Source of the DNA: Algoriphagus pacificus
GTDB lineage: Bacteria > Bacteroidota > Bacteroidia > Cytophagales > Cyclobacteriaceae
Length of the DNA: 64,000 nt
Direction: 5' to 3'
Assembly (NCBI RefSeq): GCF_017254845.1
Contig: NZ_JAFKCU010000003.1
Location: forward strand, 186,001-250,000
The position numbers were made by a program, and so were the translations under genes. Positions 45,860 to 53,940 of this stretch are shown here, in pieces (position 1 is the stretch's first letter; each line of letters starts with the position of its first letter). The notes beneath the pieces were generated by a model. That model did no database searches and was not told where the DNA came from. It saw only the letters and a list, made by a program, of their open reading frames with translations.

Positions 45860-45985
45860 ATGGGAAAAGGAGATATTAAAACAAAAAAAGGAAAGACCAA
45901 TAGGGGAACTTTTGGTGCCAGTAGACCCAAGAAAGCTTCCAATAAAGAAGCTAGAAAAAAACAATACGAATTGAAAAAATCTTAA
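45860..45985 (+). CDS. 30S ribosomal protein bTHX
   Basis: A 41-residue, strongly basic protein (MGKGDIKTKKGK, RGTFGASRPKK, then a Lys/Arg-rich tail) matching the bTHX family, which sits in a cavity at the head of the 30S subunit in Thermus and occurs widely in Bacteroidota. It is transcribed alone and followed by its own terminator. It falls below the length limits of many gene finders. Confidence 0.88.
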   Translation: MGKGDIKTKKGKTNRGTFGASRPKKASNKEARKKQYELKKS

Positions 45986-45991
45986 AAAAGG

Positions 45992-46016
45992 AAGAGGGCA
46001 AATCGCCCTCTTTTTT
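45992..46016. terminator. Terminator after the bTHX gene
   Basis: AAGAGGGC (45992-45999) pairs with GCCCTCTT (46005-46012), five-base loop, followed by a T-run. An A-run on the left means it may also serve the leftward lipoprotein gene. Confidence 0.85.
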
Positions 46017-46019
46017 ACT

Positions 46020-46319
46020 TTAGTTTCTAGGATATATTTTAATTACTTCTCTCGTTTCGCCATCGATTTCAATTAAAATTGGTCCCAATAGCGCGTCTTG
46101 AGAGGTATTGAATAAGACTTCATAATTACCATTTCCCATTTTTCGCACGATCGCTTCCTTCCAGTTTCCTATGATTGTTTGCCTGGAATTTTCATCAAGG
46201 TAATTGTAAGCTATTTCACGGATTTTACTGAAATCTGCCTCTTGATCATCTTTATCCTGACAAGATGCTAGACCGAAGAAAAATGAAAATAGAAAAAGGT
46301 AAAGAATTGATTTTTGCAT
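46020..46319 (-). CDS. Small lipoprotein of unknown function
   Basis: A 99-residue protein with a lipoprotein signal (FFFGLASCQDKDD, Cys about 20). The mature 79 residues contain YEVLFNTSQDALLGPILIEIDGETREVIKIYPRN, a PepSY-like strand-strand pattern ending in a conserved Tyr-Pro. No named family is certain. It stands 57 bp after the DUF1905/YdeI-type gene on the same strand. Confidence 0.72.
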   Translation of the reverse strand: MQKSILYLFLFSFFFGLASCQDKDDQEADFSKIREIAYNYLDENSRQTIIGNWKEAIVRKMGNGNYEVLFNTSQDALLGPILIEIDGETREVIKIYPRN

Positions 46320-46376
46320 GGGAATTAGTTCGTTTCAGTTGAAGACGAGCTAGATCCTCCGAGTGTTAACAAGCAA

Positions 46377-46886
46377 CTAAAGATTATTATAATATTTGAT
46401 CAGATCATTGAGTTGTCTGAAATCCAATTTCCCTTTTGCCAATCTCAAATGATGCATGATGGCCAAGGATTTTTTCATGCGACTTTCTGAGTTTTTGACT
46501 TTAGTAACTAAATAGACCAAGCTTCTTTGTTTACCTGGGGTCAGAGATCTGAAATAAGCCGTCCCTTCTTCATCCTGATCCATCAGAATCTGGAATTCCT
46601 CTGGAAGCTCATGGCCAAATTCACTTTCATCCCTTTCCATTTCTATGGACAACAAATCACCGGTTTCAAGCTTGAGATTGTTTCTGATTTGCTGATTGAC
46701 TAGAATATACCAATAAGCTTTTGCTTTCATGAGAGCCATATGCCATGGCCCTTGTTGGTTGATGGAAACTAAAACCCTGCGGTTGTTATTTTGTAGAAAT
46801 TGGCTTGAAATTTCATCTGGGACAGGTACATGAAAGCTCCAATGATTGAAATCGAAGCTTTCTAATTTCTCCTTAAAATGTACCAT
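46377..46886 (-). CDS. DUF1905/YdeI-family protein
   Basis: A 169-residue cytosolic protein with an N-terminal DUF1905 small barrel (about 1-90: FKEKLESFDFNHWSFHVPVP, VLVSINQQGPWHMALM) and a C-terminal YdeI-like helical part (LTPGKQRSLVYLVTKVKNSESRMKKS in pieces). The family is common in Bacteroidota and linked by name to bacteriocin protection, but the biochemistry is not known. It is 11 bp downstream of the hybrid kinase gene and may be cotranscribed. Confidence 0.8.
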   Translation of the reverse strand: MVHFKEKLESFDFNHWSFHVPVPDEISSQFLQNNNRRVLVSINQQGPWHMALMKAKAYWYILVNQQIRNNLKLETGDLLSIEMERDESEFGHELPEEFQILMDQDEEGTAYFRSLTPGKQRSLVYLVTKVKNSESRMKKSLAIMHHLRLAKGKLDFRQLNDLIKYYNNL

Positions 46887-46897
46887 CTCAAATTCAT

Positions 46898-48340
46898 TTA
46901 GGAACTAAGATTGAAGCTGATTAGGAATGTAGTGCCCATTCCTTCTTCGCTTTTCACACGAATTGAACCTCCATGGCTTAAGATGATATTTTGGGTATTT
47001 GTCAATCCCAAACCAGAACCAGTCGGTTTGCTGGTGAAAAACGGCTCAAAAAGCCTCTCAAGATTTTCTTTAGGGATGCCTACTCCGTTGTCCCGTATTT
47101 CAATTCTGCATTGTTTTGCTTTGATGTAGGTTTTAACAATCAGTTTTCCTCCATTTTCTGGCATGGCTTCTACAGCATTAACCAATAAGTTGATTAAAGC
47201 GATTTTTACTTTTTCTGCATCTACATCAATATTGCATATCTCAGCTTGATAATCTTTGATGATTTCAAAACCTTTGATCTCTATGCGATCATTGACTTGC
47301 TCCAAAGCCTCATCCAGTAATTGATTGATGGAATGGCTTGCTACATCCAACTCAGAAAACCGGGTACTTTCCAAAAGTTGAGTAACCAATTGATTGATTC
47401 TGTTGCAATTTCGCTGAATCACCTCGATTAAGTCTCCACTTTCTTTTTTCACTTCTTCAGGAAGCTCCATCTGAAGCTGATCTGCTGATAGAACGATCGT
47501 TGTCAAAGGGTTTTTTACTTCATGGGCCAAAAGACGGGCAATTCTCCCTGTAGAGCTGAATTTTTTCAGATTGAGTTCTTCTTCCTCTTTGGCTTTCATT
47601 GCCGTAAGATCTTTGATTAAGACCTGAAAGAGGTTGGAATCTTGTTTTACAATACTGATCAAAGCATTGATGTAAGTGTCTTTGCCAATACGTAGCTCTG
47701 CTTCGAATTCATAGAGTTCAGACTTTTTTCCCAAAACCTCCATTAAGACCATTCGTGAAATTTCATCTACGATAAGGTCTGTAAAAAAATATCCAAGACC
47801 GGAATCCTCAGAATGTGGTTCTAAGCCAAACTTCTTAGTGAAAATAGGATTAGCTTCCAAAATTTTACTGTTGCCATCCATTAACAAAAACGGATCACCA
47901 GCTCGCTCGAAAATTGATCGGAATTTTACTGCAGCTTTGTCGAGAGATTCCATGAGTTGGGCATCCCGAATGGCATATCTTAAAGTTCTATCGAGAGTTC
48001 TGGCATCAAATTCTCCTTTTATCAGGTAATCAGAGGCACCAATTTGAAGTGCTTCCCGATCGATAGTCCCTGTATTCATACCCGTCAACATGATGACCGG
48101 TGCATGTTTTTGTTTTTTCTTGATTTCTTTGATCAACTCCAAACCTGTTTCCTTACCAAGTTTATAATCGACCAAAAAGACATCGAAAAAATCGTTTGCT
48201 TTCTCTAATGCCTCCTCATAAGACGCAGCAGATTCAATTTTATATTCAGGTTCTTTTATCTTTTTGAGAATCGAAGAAAATAAAAACAAATCATCGGGAT
48301 CATCATCTACATATAAAATCCGGATAGTCTCTGAACTCAT
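46898..48340 (-). CDS. Receiver-PAS-histidine kinase (soluble hybrid kinase)
   Basis: A 480-residue cytosolic kinase. Order: receiver domain (1-125, acidic DDD, phospho-acceptor Asp58 in VFLVDYKLG), PAS domain (about 135-250), HisKA with His273 in RLLAHEVKNPLT, and HATPase with N-box NLLVNAVEAMP, G1 DNGVGIP and G2 GSGLGLT. No membrane segment is present, so it takes input through its own receiver domain, probably from the adjacent kinase and regulator genes. The preceding single-domain regulator gene ends 10 bases upstream. Confidence 0.93.
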   Translation of the reverse strand: MSSETIRILYVDDDPDDLFLFSSILKKIKEPEYKIESAASYEEALEKANDFFDVFLVDYKLGKETGLELIKEIKKKQKHAPVIMLTGMNTGTIDREALQIGASDYLIKGEFDARTLDRTLRYAIRDAQLMESLDKAAVKFRSIFERAGDPFLLMDGNSKILEANPIFTKKFGLEPHSEDSGLGYFFTDLIVDEISRMVLMEVLGKKSELYEFEAELRIGKDTYINALISIVKQDSNLFQVLIKDLTAMKAKEEEELNLKKFSSTGRIARLLAHEVKNPLTTIVLSADQLQMELPEEVKKESGDLIEVIQRNCNRINQLVTQLLESTRFSELDVASHSINQLLDEALEQVNDRIEIKGFEIIKDYQAEICNIDVDAEKVKIALINLLVNAVEAMPENGGKLIVKTYIKAKQCRIEIRDNGVGIPKENLERLFEPFFTSKPTGSGLGLTNTQNIILSHGGSIRVKSEEGMGTTFLISFNLSS

Positions 48341-48350
48341 CTTTTAAAAT

Positions 48351-48794
48351 TTAAGCAGGAAGTTTAACGGTATTTGACCAGTAGTTTTCAATTTCTCTAG
48401 CGACTTTGACCAAACCGTCAAAAGATCCGGGTTTAGTGATATAACTATTACTTCCCATTTTATAAGTTACCTCAATGTCATCTTTGAGGTTTGAAGTAGT
48501 GAAAATTATCACAGGAATTTTTTTAAAATCTTCATGGCTTTTAATTTCTGCCAAAGCTGTTCTCCCGTCTTTCTTTGGCATATTCAAATCCAAAAGGATA
48601 ATGTCTGGGATAGGATATAATTCCAAAGAATCAAAAGGAGCAACCCGATTAAGGTATTGAAGCAACGCTTCTCCATCCGCAACGCAAGTGATACTCTTTT
48701 TAGGAAGGGTCTTCTGAAAGGCCTTAATGATTAATAACTTATCGTCGTCATCATCTTCGGCTACAAGAATGTTAATTGGTTTTTTCACTAGCAT
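48351..48794 (-). CDS. Single-domain response regulator, Rcp1-like
   Basis: A 147-residue CheY-like receiver with acidic cluster AEDDDDD, phospho-acceptor Asp69 in IILLDLNMPKKDG, the Thr in FTTS and Lys in YITKPGSFDG. It has the extended alpha1-beta2 loop of cyanobacterial Rcp1-type regulators that serve phytochrome-like kinases. It has no output domain and so passes phosphate or binds partners. The start is ATG 48794; a GTG at 48812 is also in frame. It lies between two kinase genes on the same strand. Confidence 0.9.
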   Translation of the reverse strand: MLVKKPINILVAEDDDDDKLLIIKAFQKTLPKKSITCVADGEALLQYLNRVAPFDSLELYPIPDIILLDLNMPKKDGRTALAEIKSHEDFKKIPVIIFTTSNLKDDIEVTYKMGSNSYITKPGSFDGLVKVAREIENYWSNTVKLPA

Positions 48795-48898
48795 AAGGAT
48801 TTTATTTGGCACTATTTAAAGAGTAAACTTGACATTCTTATGGCAAATCAACAGCCCATAAGTTAATAGGTATAATTTGGTTTTGGTATAAAATGTTT

Positions 48899-50374
48899 TT
48901 AAGAAGTGATAACTGGTAACAAAATAGTGAAGACCGAACCATGATCTTTTTCACTACTTGCATATATTGTTCCTTTATATTTTTCAATGATCTTTTTAGA
49001 AATTGATAACCCAATTCCTGTGCCTTCGAAAACATCTCTGCCATGAAGCCTTTGGAAGATGGCGAATATTTTCTCAGCATAACCTTCATCAAATCCAATC
49101 CCGTTGTCCTGGACAGTTATTTTGTAATATTCCAAATCTGGATCCAACATAGGATATTCTAATACTTCATCTTGTGTGGCAGAGACACTTTTTATTTCAA
49201 TTTGAGGAGGAATATCTGGTTTCGAAAATTTCAGGGCATTTGAAATCAAGTTTTGGAAGACCTGCCGCAATTCTGTTTCTTTTCCTAAAACTGTTGGGAG
49301 TGGACCGATTGTAACTTCAGCTTTTTTTTCATGAATCGCGATTTCTAAGTCATCCACCACATTTTCGGCAATGCTGGAAAGATCGATTTCAACTTCCTTT
49401 TCAGAATTTTCCCGACCTGCTCTGCTATACTCCAACAGGTCTGTGATCAGCCTTCTCATTCGATTTGCTGCTACGGTAATCCGATCAAGATATAATTCAC
49501 CCTCGCCTTCGATTTTGTCAGAATACTGTTCAATTAACAAATCAGAAAACGCAGTGATTTTCCTTAATGGCTCTTGCAAATCATGGGAAGCAACGTAGGC
49601 AAACTGCTCCAGTTCTTTATTGGAATCATCCAAAAGATAGAGTTGGTCCTGAAGCTTTTCCTGATAATTCTGAATCCTTTTGGCAGCAATTTGCTGGGCT
49701 TTGTTGTAGTGGAAAATAGAAAACAGGGTAATAAAGCCAACTGAGATAGAGAATAGGGAAATCATCCCTACTATAAAAGGAAGGGCATTGATATTATTCA
49801 GCAAGGAGCGGTTCTTTTCTACAAAGACTCTATTTTCCTCATCATTGATATCTGTGACAACCATCTTGATTTGCTTATATCTGTCCAAAGCTGAGTTGAC
49901 TCGATTCGGACTGACAAAACCTTCCAAAGAACCGTTTTGCTGGTAATAATTGACTGTGAGCTCAAATACTTCTACCCGCTCTTTAATGAGCGCTTCTAAT
50001 TTTATCAGGTTTTCCCGTTGTACTGGATTTTCGTTTGTTAAACCTTTTAATTGATCTAATAACAACTGCGCGTCAACCAAGGACTGTCTATAGAAAGACA
50101 AGAAATCCTCATCACCCGTAATGACAAATCCCCGGATATTTGTTTCCCTTTCCAAAATAGTTGCATAGAGCTCACTGGTTCGCTGGAGAATATCCTGTGT
50201 TTCCATCAGACCCGATGTGTAAAAACTGATTCGCTGGGAGGTCCAATAAGAGACACCACTGCCGACCATAATTAAAATCAATGAAATAATTGAGTAAAGT
50301 TTGATTTTAGCCATGGAGGGATTGTTACTTTTAATTAGCTCTTGATTGCCAGATTTGGGGAATTTTTTTCTCAT
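48899..50374 (-). CDS. CHASE3-domain sensor histidine kinase
   Basis: A 491-residue membrane kinase. Two membrane helices (about 24-43 and 183-206) flank a periplasmic CHASE3 domain (ERETNIRGFVITGDEDFLSFY). A short coiled linker follows (NYQEKLQDQLYLLDDSNKELEQ in part), then HisKA with FAYVASHDLQEPLRKI and HATPase with NLISNALKFS, DNGIGFDE and GTGIGLSISKKI. The Rcp1-like regulator gene follows. This set (CHASE3 kinase, Rcp1-like regulator, receiver-PAS kinase) looks like one phosphorelay. Confidence 0.93.
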   Translation of the reverse strand: MRKKFPKSGNQELIKSNNPSMAKIKLYSIISLILIMVGSGVSYWTSQRISFYTSGLMETQDILQRTSELYATILERETNIRGFVITGDEDFLSFYRQSLVDAQLLLDQLKGLTNENPVQRENLIKLEALIKERVEVFELTVNYYQQNGSLEGFVSPNRVNSALDRYKQIKMVVTDINDEENRVFVEKNRSLLNNINALPFIVGMISLFSISVGFITLFSIFHYNKAQQIAAKRIQNYQEKLQDQLYLLDDSNKELEQFAYVASHDLQEPLRKITAFSDLLIEQYSDKIEGEGELYLDRITVAANRMRRLITDLLEYSRAGRENSEKEVEIDLSSIAENVVDDLEIAIHEKKAEVTIGPLPTVLGKETELRQVFQNLISNALKFSKPDIPPQIEIKSVSATQDEVLEYPMLDPDLEYYKITVQDNGIGFDEGYAEKIFAIFQRLHGRDVFEGTGIGLSISKKIIEKYKGTIYASSEKDHGSVFTILLPVITS

Positions 50375-50526
50375 TTCTCAGGATTTTCCAAGTTCTGATA
50401 GGTAGTTGGCCCGGTGAAAACGTGCTTTTTCGGGAAGTTAAGGCACTTTTTTCAATTATCAGACATCTAGGCATAAGCATTGGATAAATGCTATCAAATA
50501 AAACTTTCAACTATAACCACAAAACC

Positions 50527-50679
50527 ATGAGTTCTCTATTGTATTTTATCGCAGTAATTCTTCTAATCGGATGGCTGATTGGAGTATTTGCTTACAGTGC
50601 TACAGGCTTGATCCACGTTTTACTTGTATTGGCCGTGATAGCAGTATTATTCCGTTTGATTAGCGGTAGGGGCGTCTAG
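50527..50679 (+). CDS. Lmo0937-family small membrane protein
   Basis: A 50-residue protein with two membrane helices ([20 protein letters not shown] and [16 protein letters not shown]) joined by SATGL. This is the Lmo0937-type fold seen in many stress loci. The start is ATG 50527. It is followed by csbD and a YtxH-like gene. A close paralogue is encoded at 55589-55735 on the other strand. Confidence 0.85.
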   Translation: MSSLLYFIAVILLIGWLIGVFAYSATGLIHVLLVLAVIAVLFRLISGRGV

Positions 50680-50725
50680 TCCTTTTTTTAAATCAGAAAC
50701 AAGTTTTAACCTATACCAACTAGAA

Positions 50726-50911
50726 ATGAATACCACAGAATTAAAAGGAAACTGGAATATTCTCAAAGGAAAATTAAAGCAGAAGTATGGTGATCTTACC
50801 GATCAGGATTTGACTTATGCTGAAGGAAAAGAAGACGAGCTTTGGGGACGAATCCAGAAAAAAGTCGGAAAAACCAAGGAAGAAATAATGACCGACATCG
50901 AAAACATTTGA
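50726..50911 (+). CDS. CsbD-family stress protein
   Basis: A 61-residue hydrophilic protein with the CsbD signature: [24 protein letters not shown] at the N-terminus in pieces and [20 protein letters not shown] at the C-terminus. CsbD proteins are induced by general or envelope stress; no enzymatic activity is known. It lies between two other small stress-type genes, probably in one transcript. Confidence 0.88.
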   Translation: MNTTELKGNWNILKGKLKQKYGDLTDQDLTYAEGKEDELWGRIQKKVGKTKEEIMTDIENI

Positions 50912-50935
50912 ACTTCCATAAATAAAAAACAAAAA

Positions 50936-51190
50936 ATGAAAAAATTAGCTTTAAATAAAACCATGTGGTTAAGCGGATTAGTTACCGGAGCATTGGTAGG
51001 CGCTTACCTTTATAAAAATAAAGATCAGTATGCTTCTCAAAGAGAAAAGTTGAATGGTCTTCTTACAGATTTACAAAGTGTTGCAGGAGATTTGAAATCA
51101 AGATTGCTGGCAGCAGGTCAGGAAGGATTTAATGCTACCAAATCTGCTCTAAACTCTGCAAAAGAAGTAACAAAAGAAAAAGTGCAATAA
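50936..51190 (+). CDS. YtxH-like small membrane-anchored protein
   Basis: An 84-residue protein with one N-terminal membrane helix (MWLSGLVTGALVGAYLY, about 10-26) and a helical, charged C-terminal part (LLTDLQSVAGDLKSRLLAA, SALNSAKEVTKEKV). It is like YtxH-type stress proteins, though without a strong signature. It is last of the three small genes and precedes a terminator. Confidence 0.72.
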   Translation: MKKLALNKTMWLSGLVTGALVGAYLYKNKDQYASQREKLNGLLTDLQSVAGDLKSRLLAAGQEGFNATKSALNSAKEVTKEKVQ

Positions 51191-51204
51191 GGTTTAAATT
51201 TCAA

Positions 51205-51236
51205 AAAAGGTGCAGTCCCTGGCTGCACCTTTTATT
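51205..51236 (+). terminator. Intrinsic terminator after the small stress genes
   Basis: AAAAGGTGCAG (51205-51215) pairs with CTGCACCTTTT (51223-51233). Confidence 0.85.
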
Positions 51237-51308
51237 AAATTACCTTTCAAAAATGATTAAATAAAACTGAGTATAGTACTCTGAAAAAATTCCAAATGCC
51301 GAAACGTG

Positions 51309-51680
51309 ATGAAGAATAATGTGATCCTTGTAGTGGATGATGAATTAGAAATCAGGGCGCTATTATCTAGATTTCTTGCTAGAAAAGGTTTTGAAGTAGT
51401 ATCTGCTGGTACTTTGACAGAAGGAAGAAAATTAGTGGGTGAAAAGCATCCCAAATTAATTTTTCTAGATGTGAATCTTCCGGATGGAAATGGCTTAAAA
51501 GAATTGAAAAAGTGGTCTTTGGATTTTGATTGGCTTCAAGTCATCATGATGAGTGCTTTTGATCATCAGGAGGCAAGAGATGAAGCTATTGAATCAGGAG
51601 CAATCCATTTTTTGAGCAAACCTTTTAATCTAGCCAAGCTTGAACAGGTAATTAAAAACGAAATTTCTCACAACAACTAA
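51309..51680 (+). CDS. Single-domain response regulator
   Basis: A 123-residue CheY-like receiver: acidic VVDDE, phospho-acceptor Asp54 in LIFLDVNLPDGNG, Ser in MMSAFD and Lys in FLSKPFN. It is related to the receiver domain of NtrC-type regulators, such as the one encoded 11 bases downstream, so the two form an operon. The start at ATG 51309 is preferred over GTG 51306. Confidence 0.88.
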   Translation: MKNNVILVVDDELEIRALLSRFLARKGFEVVSAGTLTEGRKLVGEKHPKLIFLDVNLPDGNGLKELKKWSLDFDWLQVIMMSAFDHQEARDEAIESGAIHFLSKPFNLAKLEQVIKNEISHNN

Positions 51681-51691
51681 TATATATAACC

Positions 51692-53113
51692 ATGGCAAAG
51701 ATTTTAGTAATCGATGATAACATTGATATCTGCCAATTGCTTGAGCGTTTTTTAACTAAGAAAGGATACGATGTTGAGACAACCATTTCGGGAAAAAATG
51801 GTCTTGAAATGGTCAAAAACACCTATTACGATCTTATTTTTTGTGATTTTAAATTACGTGATATGGAAGGCCGGGATGTTCTGGCCAAAGTCCGGATTAT
51901 ATCACCTGGAACTCAGGTAGCAATAATTACCGGATATGCAGATGTAAAAATAGCTGTGGAAGTAATCAAAAAAGGAGCTTTTGATTATATCACCAAACCC
52001 TTGATTCCCGATGAGATCATCAGTTTGATAGAGCGGGCTTTGGCAGTTAAAAAAGAATCAAAAGTCCAATCAGTAACTTTTGAAAAAGCAGATCCAAAAG
52101 CAAAAAAGAGCTCGGATAAGTCCGAAGCTAATTCTGACTTTTTGAAAGGCTCCGGAAAAGAATCCAAAAAACTACATAAAGAAGTGAAGCTTGTAGCCCC
52201 GACCAATTTGAGTGTGGTCATTTATGGGGAAAGTGGAGCTGGTAAAGAAAATATTGCACGTTTGATCCATGATCAAAGTGAAAGAGCAGGAAAACCTTTC
52301 GTCGCTGTCGACTGCGGAGCCTTAACCAAAGAATTGGCAGGAAGTGAGCTTTGGGGTCATGAGAAAGGAGCCTTTACAGGAGCCCATTCAGAAAAACCAG
52401 GTCAATTCGAGCTTGCTGACGGAGGTACTATTTTCTTAGATGAAATCGCCAATCTCTCCTATGAAGTTCAAGTAGGCTTACTCAGATTGGTTCAGGAGCG
52501 GAAGCTTAGAAGAATCGGAGGGACGAAAGACAAATCAATTGATGTAAGAATTTTGGTAGCCTCAAATGAAGATTTGAGAAAAGCTGTTCAGGAAAACAAA
52601 TTCAGAGAAGATCTCTATTTCAGATTTAATGAATTCAGTATAACTGTTCCACCGTTGCGTGAGCGCAAGGATGATATTGAAGCTTTTGCTCAGCATTTTC
52701 TAGAACTTTCCAATAAGGAACTGAATAAATCTGTCGAGGGATTTGACGAGGAAGTAACCCAAGTGTTTATGGAATACGTTTGGCCAGGAAACCTTCGTGA
52801 AATGAGAAATGTAATTCGTCGTGCTACACTTTTGACCGATGGAGATAAGATGACTGTTTCAGCTTTACCTCCTGAAGTAGTTTATGCAAGAAAATTCAAT
52901 TTTACCGAATCAACTTCTGATGGTTCAAGTTCAAACGGACATCATAAAGCTTCTAAAGCCCCGGCCAATCTTAAAGACGCTGCGGCTGAAGCAGAAGCTG
53001 AGGTTTTACGAAAAGTACTAGAAGAGGTAAAGTATAACCGAACCAAAGCTGCCAAGCAATTGGGAATTGATCGGAAGACATTGTTCAATAAAATGAAACA
53101 ATATGATCTATAA
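51692..53113 (+). CDS. Sigma-54-dependent NtrC-family response regulator
   Basis: A 473-residue activator. The receiver domain (1-120, phospho-acceptor Asp52 in LIFCDFKLRD) precedes a basic, low-complexity linker (about 125-155). The AAA+ domain follows: Walker A GESGAGKE, sigma-54 contact loop GAFTGA in ELWGHEKGAFTGAH, Walker B GGTIFLDEIANL, and VPPLRERKDDIEAFAQHFL. The Fis-type helix-turn-helix is RTKAAKQLGIDRKTLFNKM at the C-terminus. A sigma-54 promoter lies 218 bp downstream, before dps, so dps is a likely target. Confidence 0.95.
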   Translation: MAKILVIDDNIDICQLLERFLTKKGYDVETTISGKNGLEMVKNTYYDLIFCDFKLRDMEGRDVLAKVRIISPGTQVAIITGYADVKIAVEVIKKGAFDYITKPLIPDEIISLIERALAVKKESKVQSVTFEKADPKAKKSSDKSEANSDFLKGSGKESKKLHKEVKLVAPTNLSVVIYGESGAGKENIARLIHDQSERAGKPFVAVDCGALTKELAGSELWGHEKGAFTGAHSEKPGQFELADGGTIFLDEIANLSYEVQVGLLRLVQERKLRRIGGTKDKSIDVRILVASNEDLRKAVQENKFREDLYFRFNEFSITVPPLRERKDDIEAFAQHFLELSNKELNKSVEGFDEEVTQVFMEYVWPGNLREMRNVIRRATLLTDGDKMTVSALPPEVVYARKFNFTESTSDGSSSNGHHKASKAPANLKDAAAEAEAEVLRKVLEEVKYNRTKAAKQLGIDRKTLFNKMKQYDL

Positions 53114-53138
53114 GAGATAACGCCAGCCTAACCAATTT

Positions 53139-53167
53139 TAGCCTTCCATTTGGAAGGCTATTTTTTT
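53139..53167 (+). terminator. Intrinsic terminator after the sigma-54 regulator gene
   Basis: TAGCCTTCCA (53139-53148) pairs with TGGAAGGCTA (53151-53160), followed by seven T. Confidence 0.85.
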
Positions 53168-53331
53168 GTGTTATAGATTCAACAGATTGGGGAAATTTAT
53201 TCGGAACGGTTTTATCCAGATAAAGAACTGAAAAGTATAAAAAATCGGATTCTACGGCTGTTTTGAGTGATATCAAAAGATTCTATCAGGATCTACTAGG
53301 ATTATAATTGATTCTTTTGAAGGTGCTTTTT

Positions 53332-53347
53332 TGGCTGAGGCCTTGCA
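53332..53347 (+). promoter_or_regulatory. Sigma-54 promoter of dps
   Basis: TGGCTGA-GGCC-TTGCA matches the sigma-54 consensus TGGCACR-N4-TTGCW, with GG and GC exactly ten bases apart. The expected transcript start is about 53357, which gives a short leader to the ATG at 53386. The sigma-54 activator gene lies directly upstream. Confidence 0.7.
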
Positions 53348-53385
53348 TTAAATATGGCATGGATAACTTAACTAACACTAAAACA

Positions 53386-53874
53386 ATGAGTACTAATAAA
53401 GCAACATTATCGAATCATTTGAAACTGGATGATAAAGCAATGAAAAATTTGGCTGGTAATATGAATGATTTACTATCTGATTACCATGTGTTTTATCAGA
53501 ATGTAAGAGGATTTCACTGGAATGTAAAAGGTGAGAACTTCTTTGATCTTCACGTTCAGTTTGAGGAATTGTATACTAAATTATATCAGAACATTGATGA
53601 TTTGGCGGAACGAATCGTGACTATCGGATTCAAGCCACTTCATGCATATTCTGATTATTTGAAAAACAGCATACATAAAGAAATCATGGATGTAAGCAAC
53701 GGAGATGAATGTGTAAAACATGTCATCGATGGTCTAGGTGTATTGGCACAATCTCACAGAAAAGTAGCTAATGAGGCCGGAGACGCTGGTGATATTGCCA
53801 CTGAAGATATGTTGACAGCTTTTGTTGGCGATCTTGAAAAAAGAATGTGGATGTTTACTATGTTTGCTAAATAA
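53386..53874 (+). CDS. dps: Dps-family DNA-protecting ferritin-like protein
   Basis: Oxidises and stores ferrous iron in a 12-mer and protects DNA in starvation and oxidative stress. The 162-residue protein has the ferroxidase motif FHWNVKGENFFDLHVQFEELY and the following IDDLAERI, and ends in DLEKRMWMFTMF. The start ATG 53386 gives a normal Dps length and agrees with the sigma-54 promoter; ATGs at 53354 and 53359 fall at or before the predicted transcript start. Confidence 0.92.
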   Translation: MSTNKATLSNHLKLDDKAMKNLAGNMNDLLSDYHVFYQNVRGFHWNVKGENFFDLHVQFEELYTKLYQNIDDLAERIVTIGFKPLHAYSDYLKNSIHKEIMDVSNGDECVKHVIDGLGVLAQSHRKVANEAGDAGDIATEDMLTAFVGDLEKRMWMFTMFAK

Positions 53875-53900
53875 TAGATTACCAAACACAACCAAATTAA

Positions 53901-53928
53901 AAAACCGCAGTGAAAACTGCGGTTTTTC
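53901..53928. terminator. Terminator between dps and the epimerase-like gene
   Basis: AAAACCGCAG (53901-53910) pairs with CTGCGGTTTT (53917-53926), six-base loop, with a T-run on the right and an A-run on the left. Confidence 0.85.
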
Positions 53929-53940
53929 TTTTTTACAGAA

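Noticed and set aside
48807-48824. TTGGCAC stretch as a sigma-54 promoter on the plus strand
   Set aside because: The -12 element TTGC is missing at the required spacing, and the downstream frame is antisense.
53308-53385. N-terminal extension of dps
   Set aside because: It includes the sigma-54 promoter and the sequence around the predicted transcript start, and lengthens the protein beyond normal Dps size.
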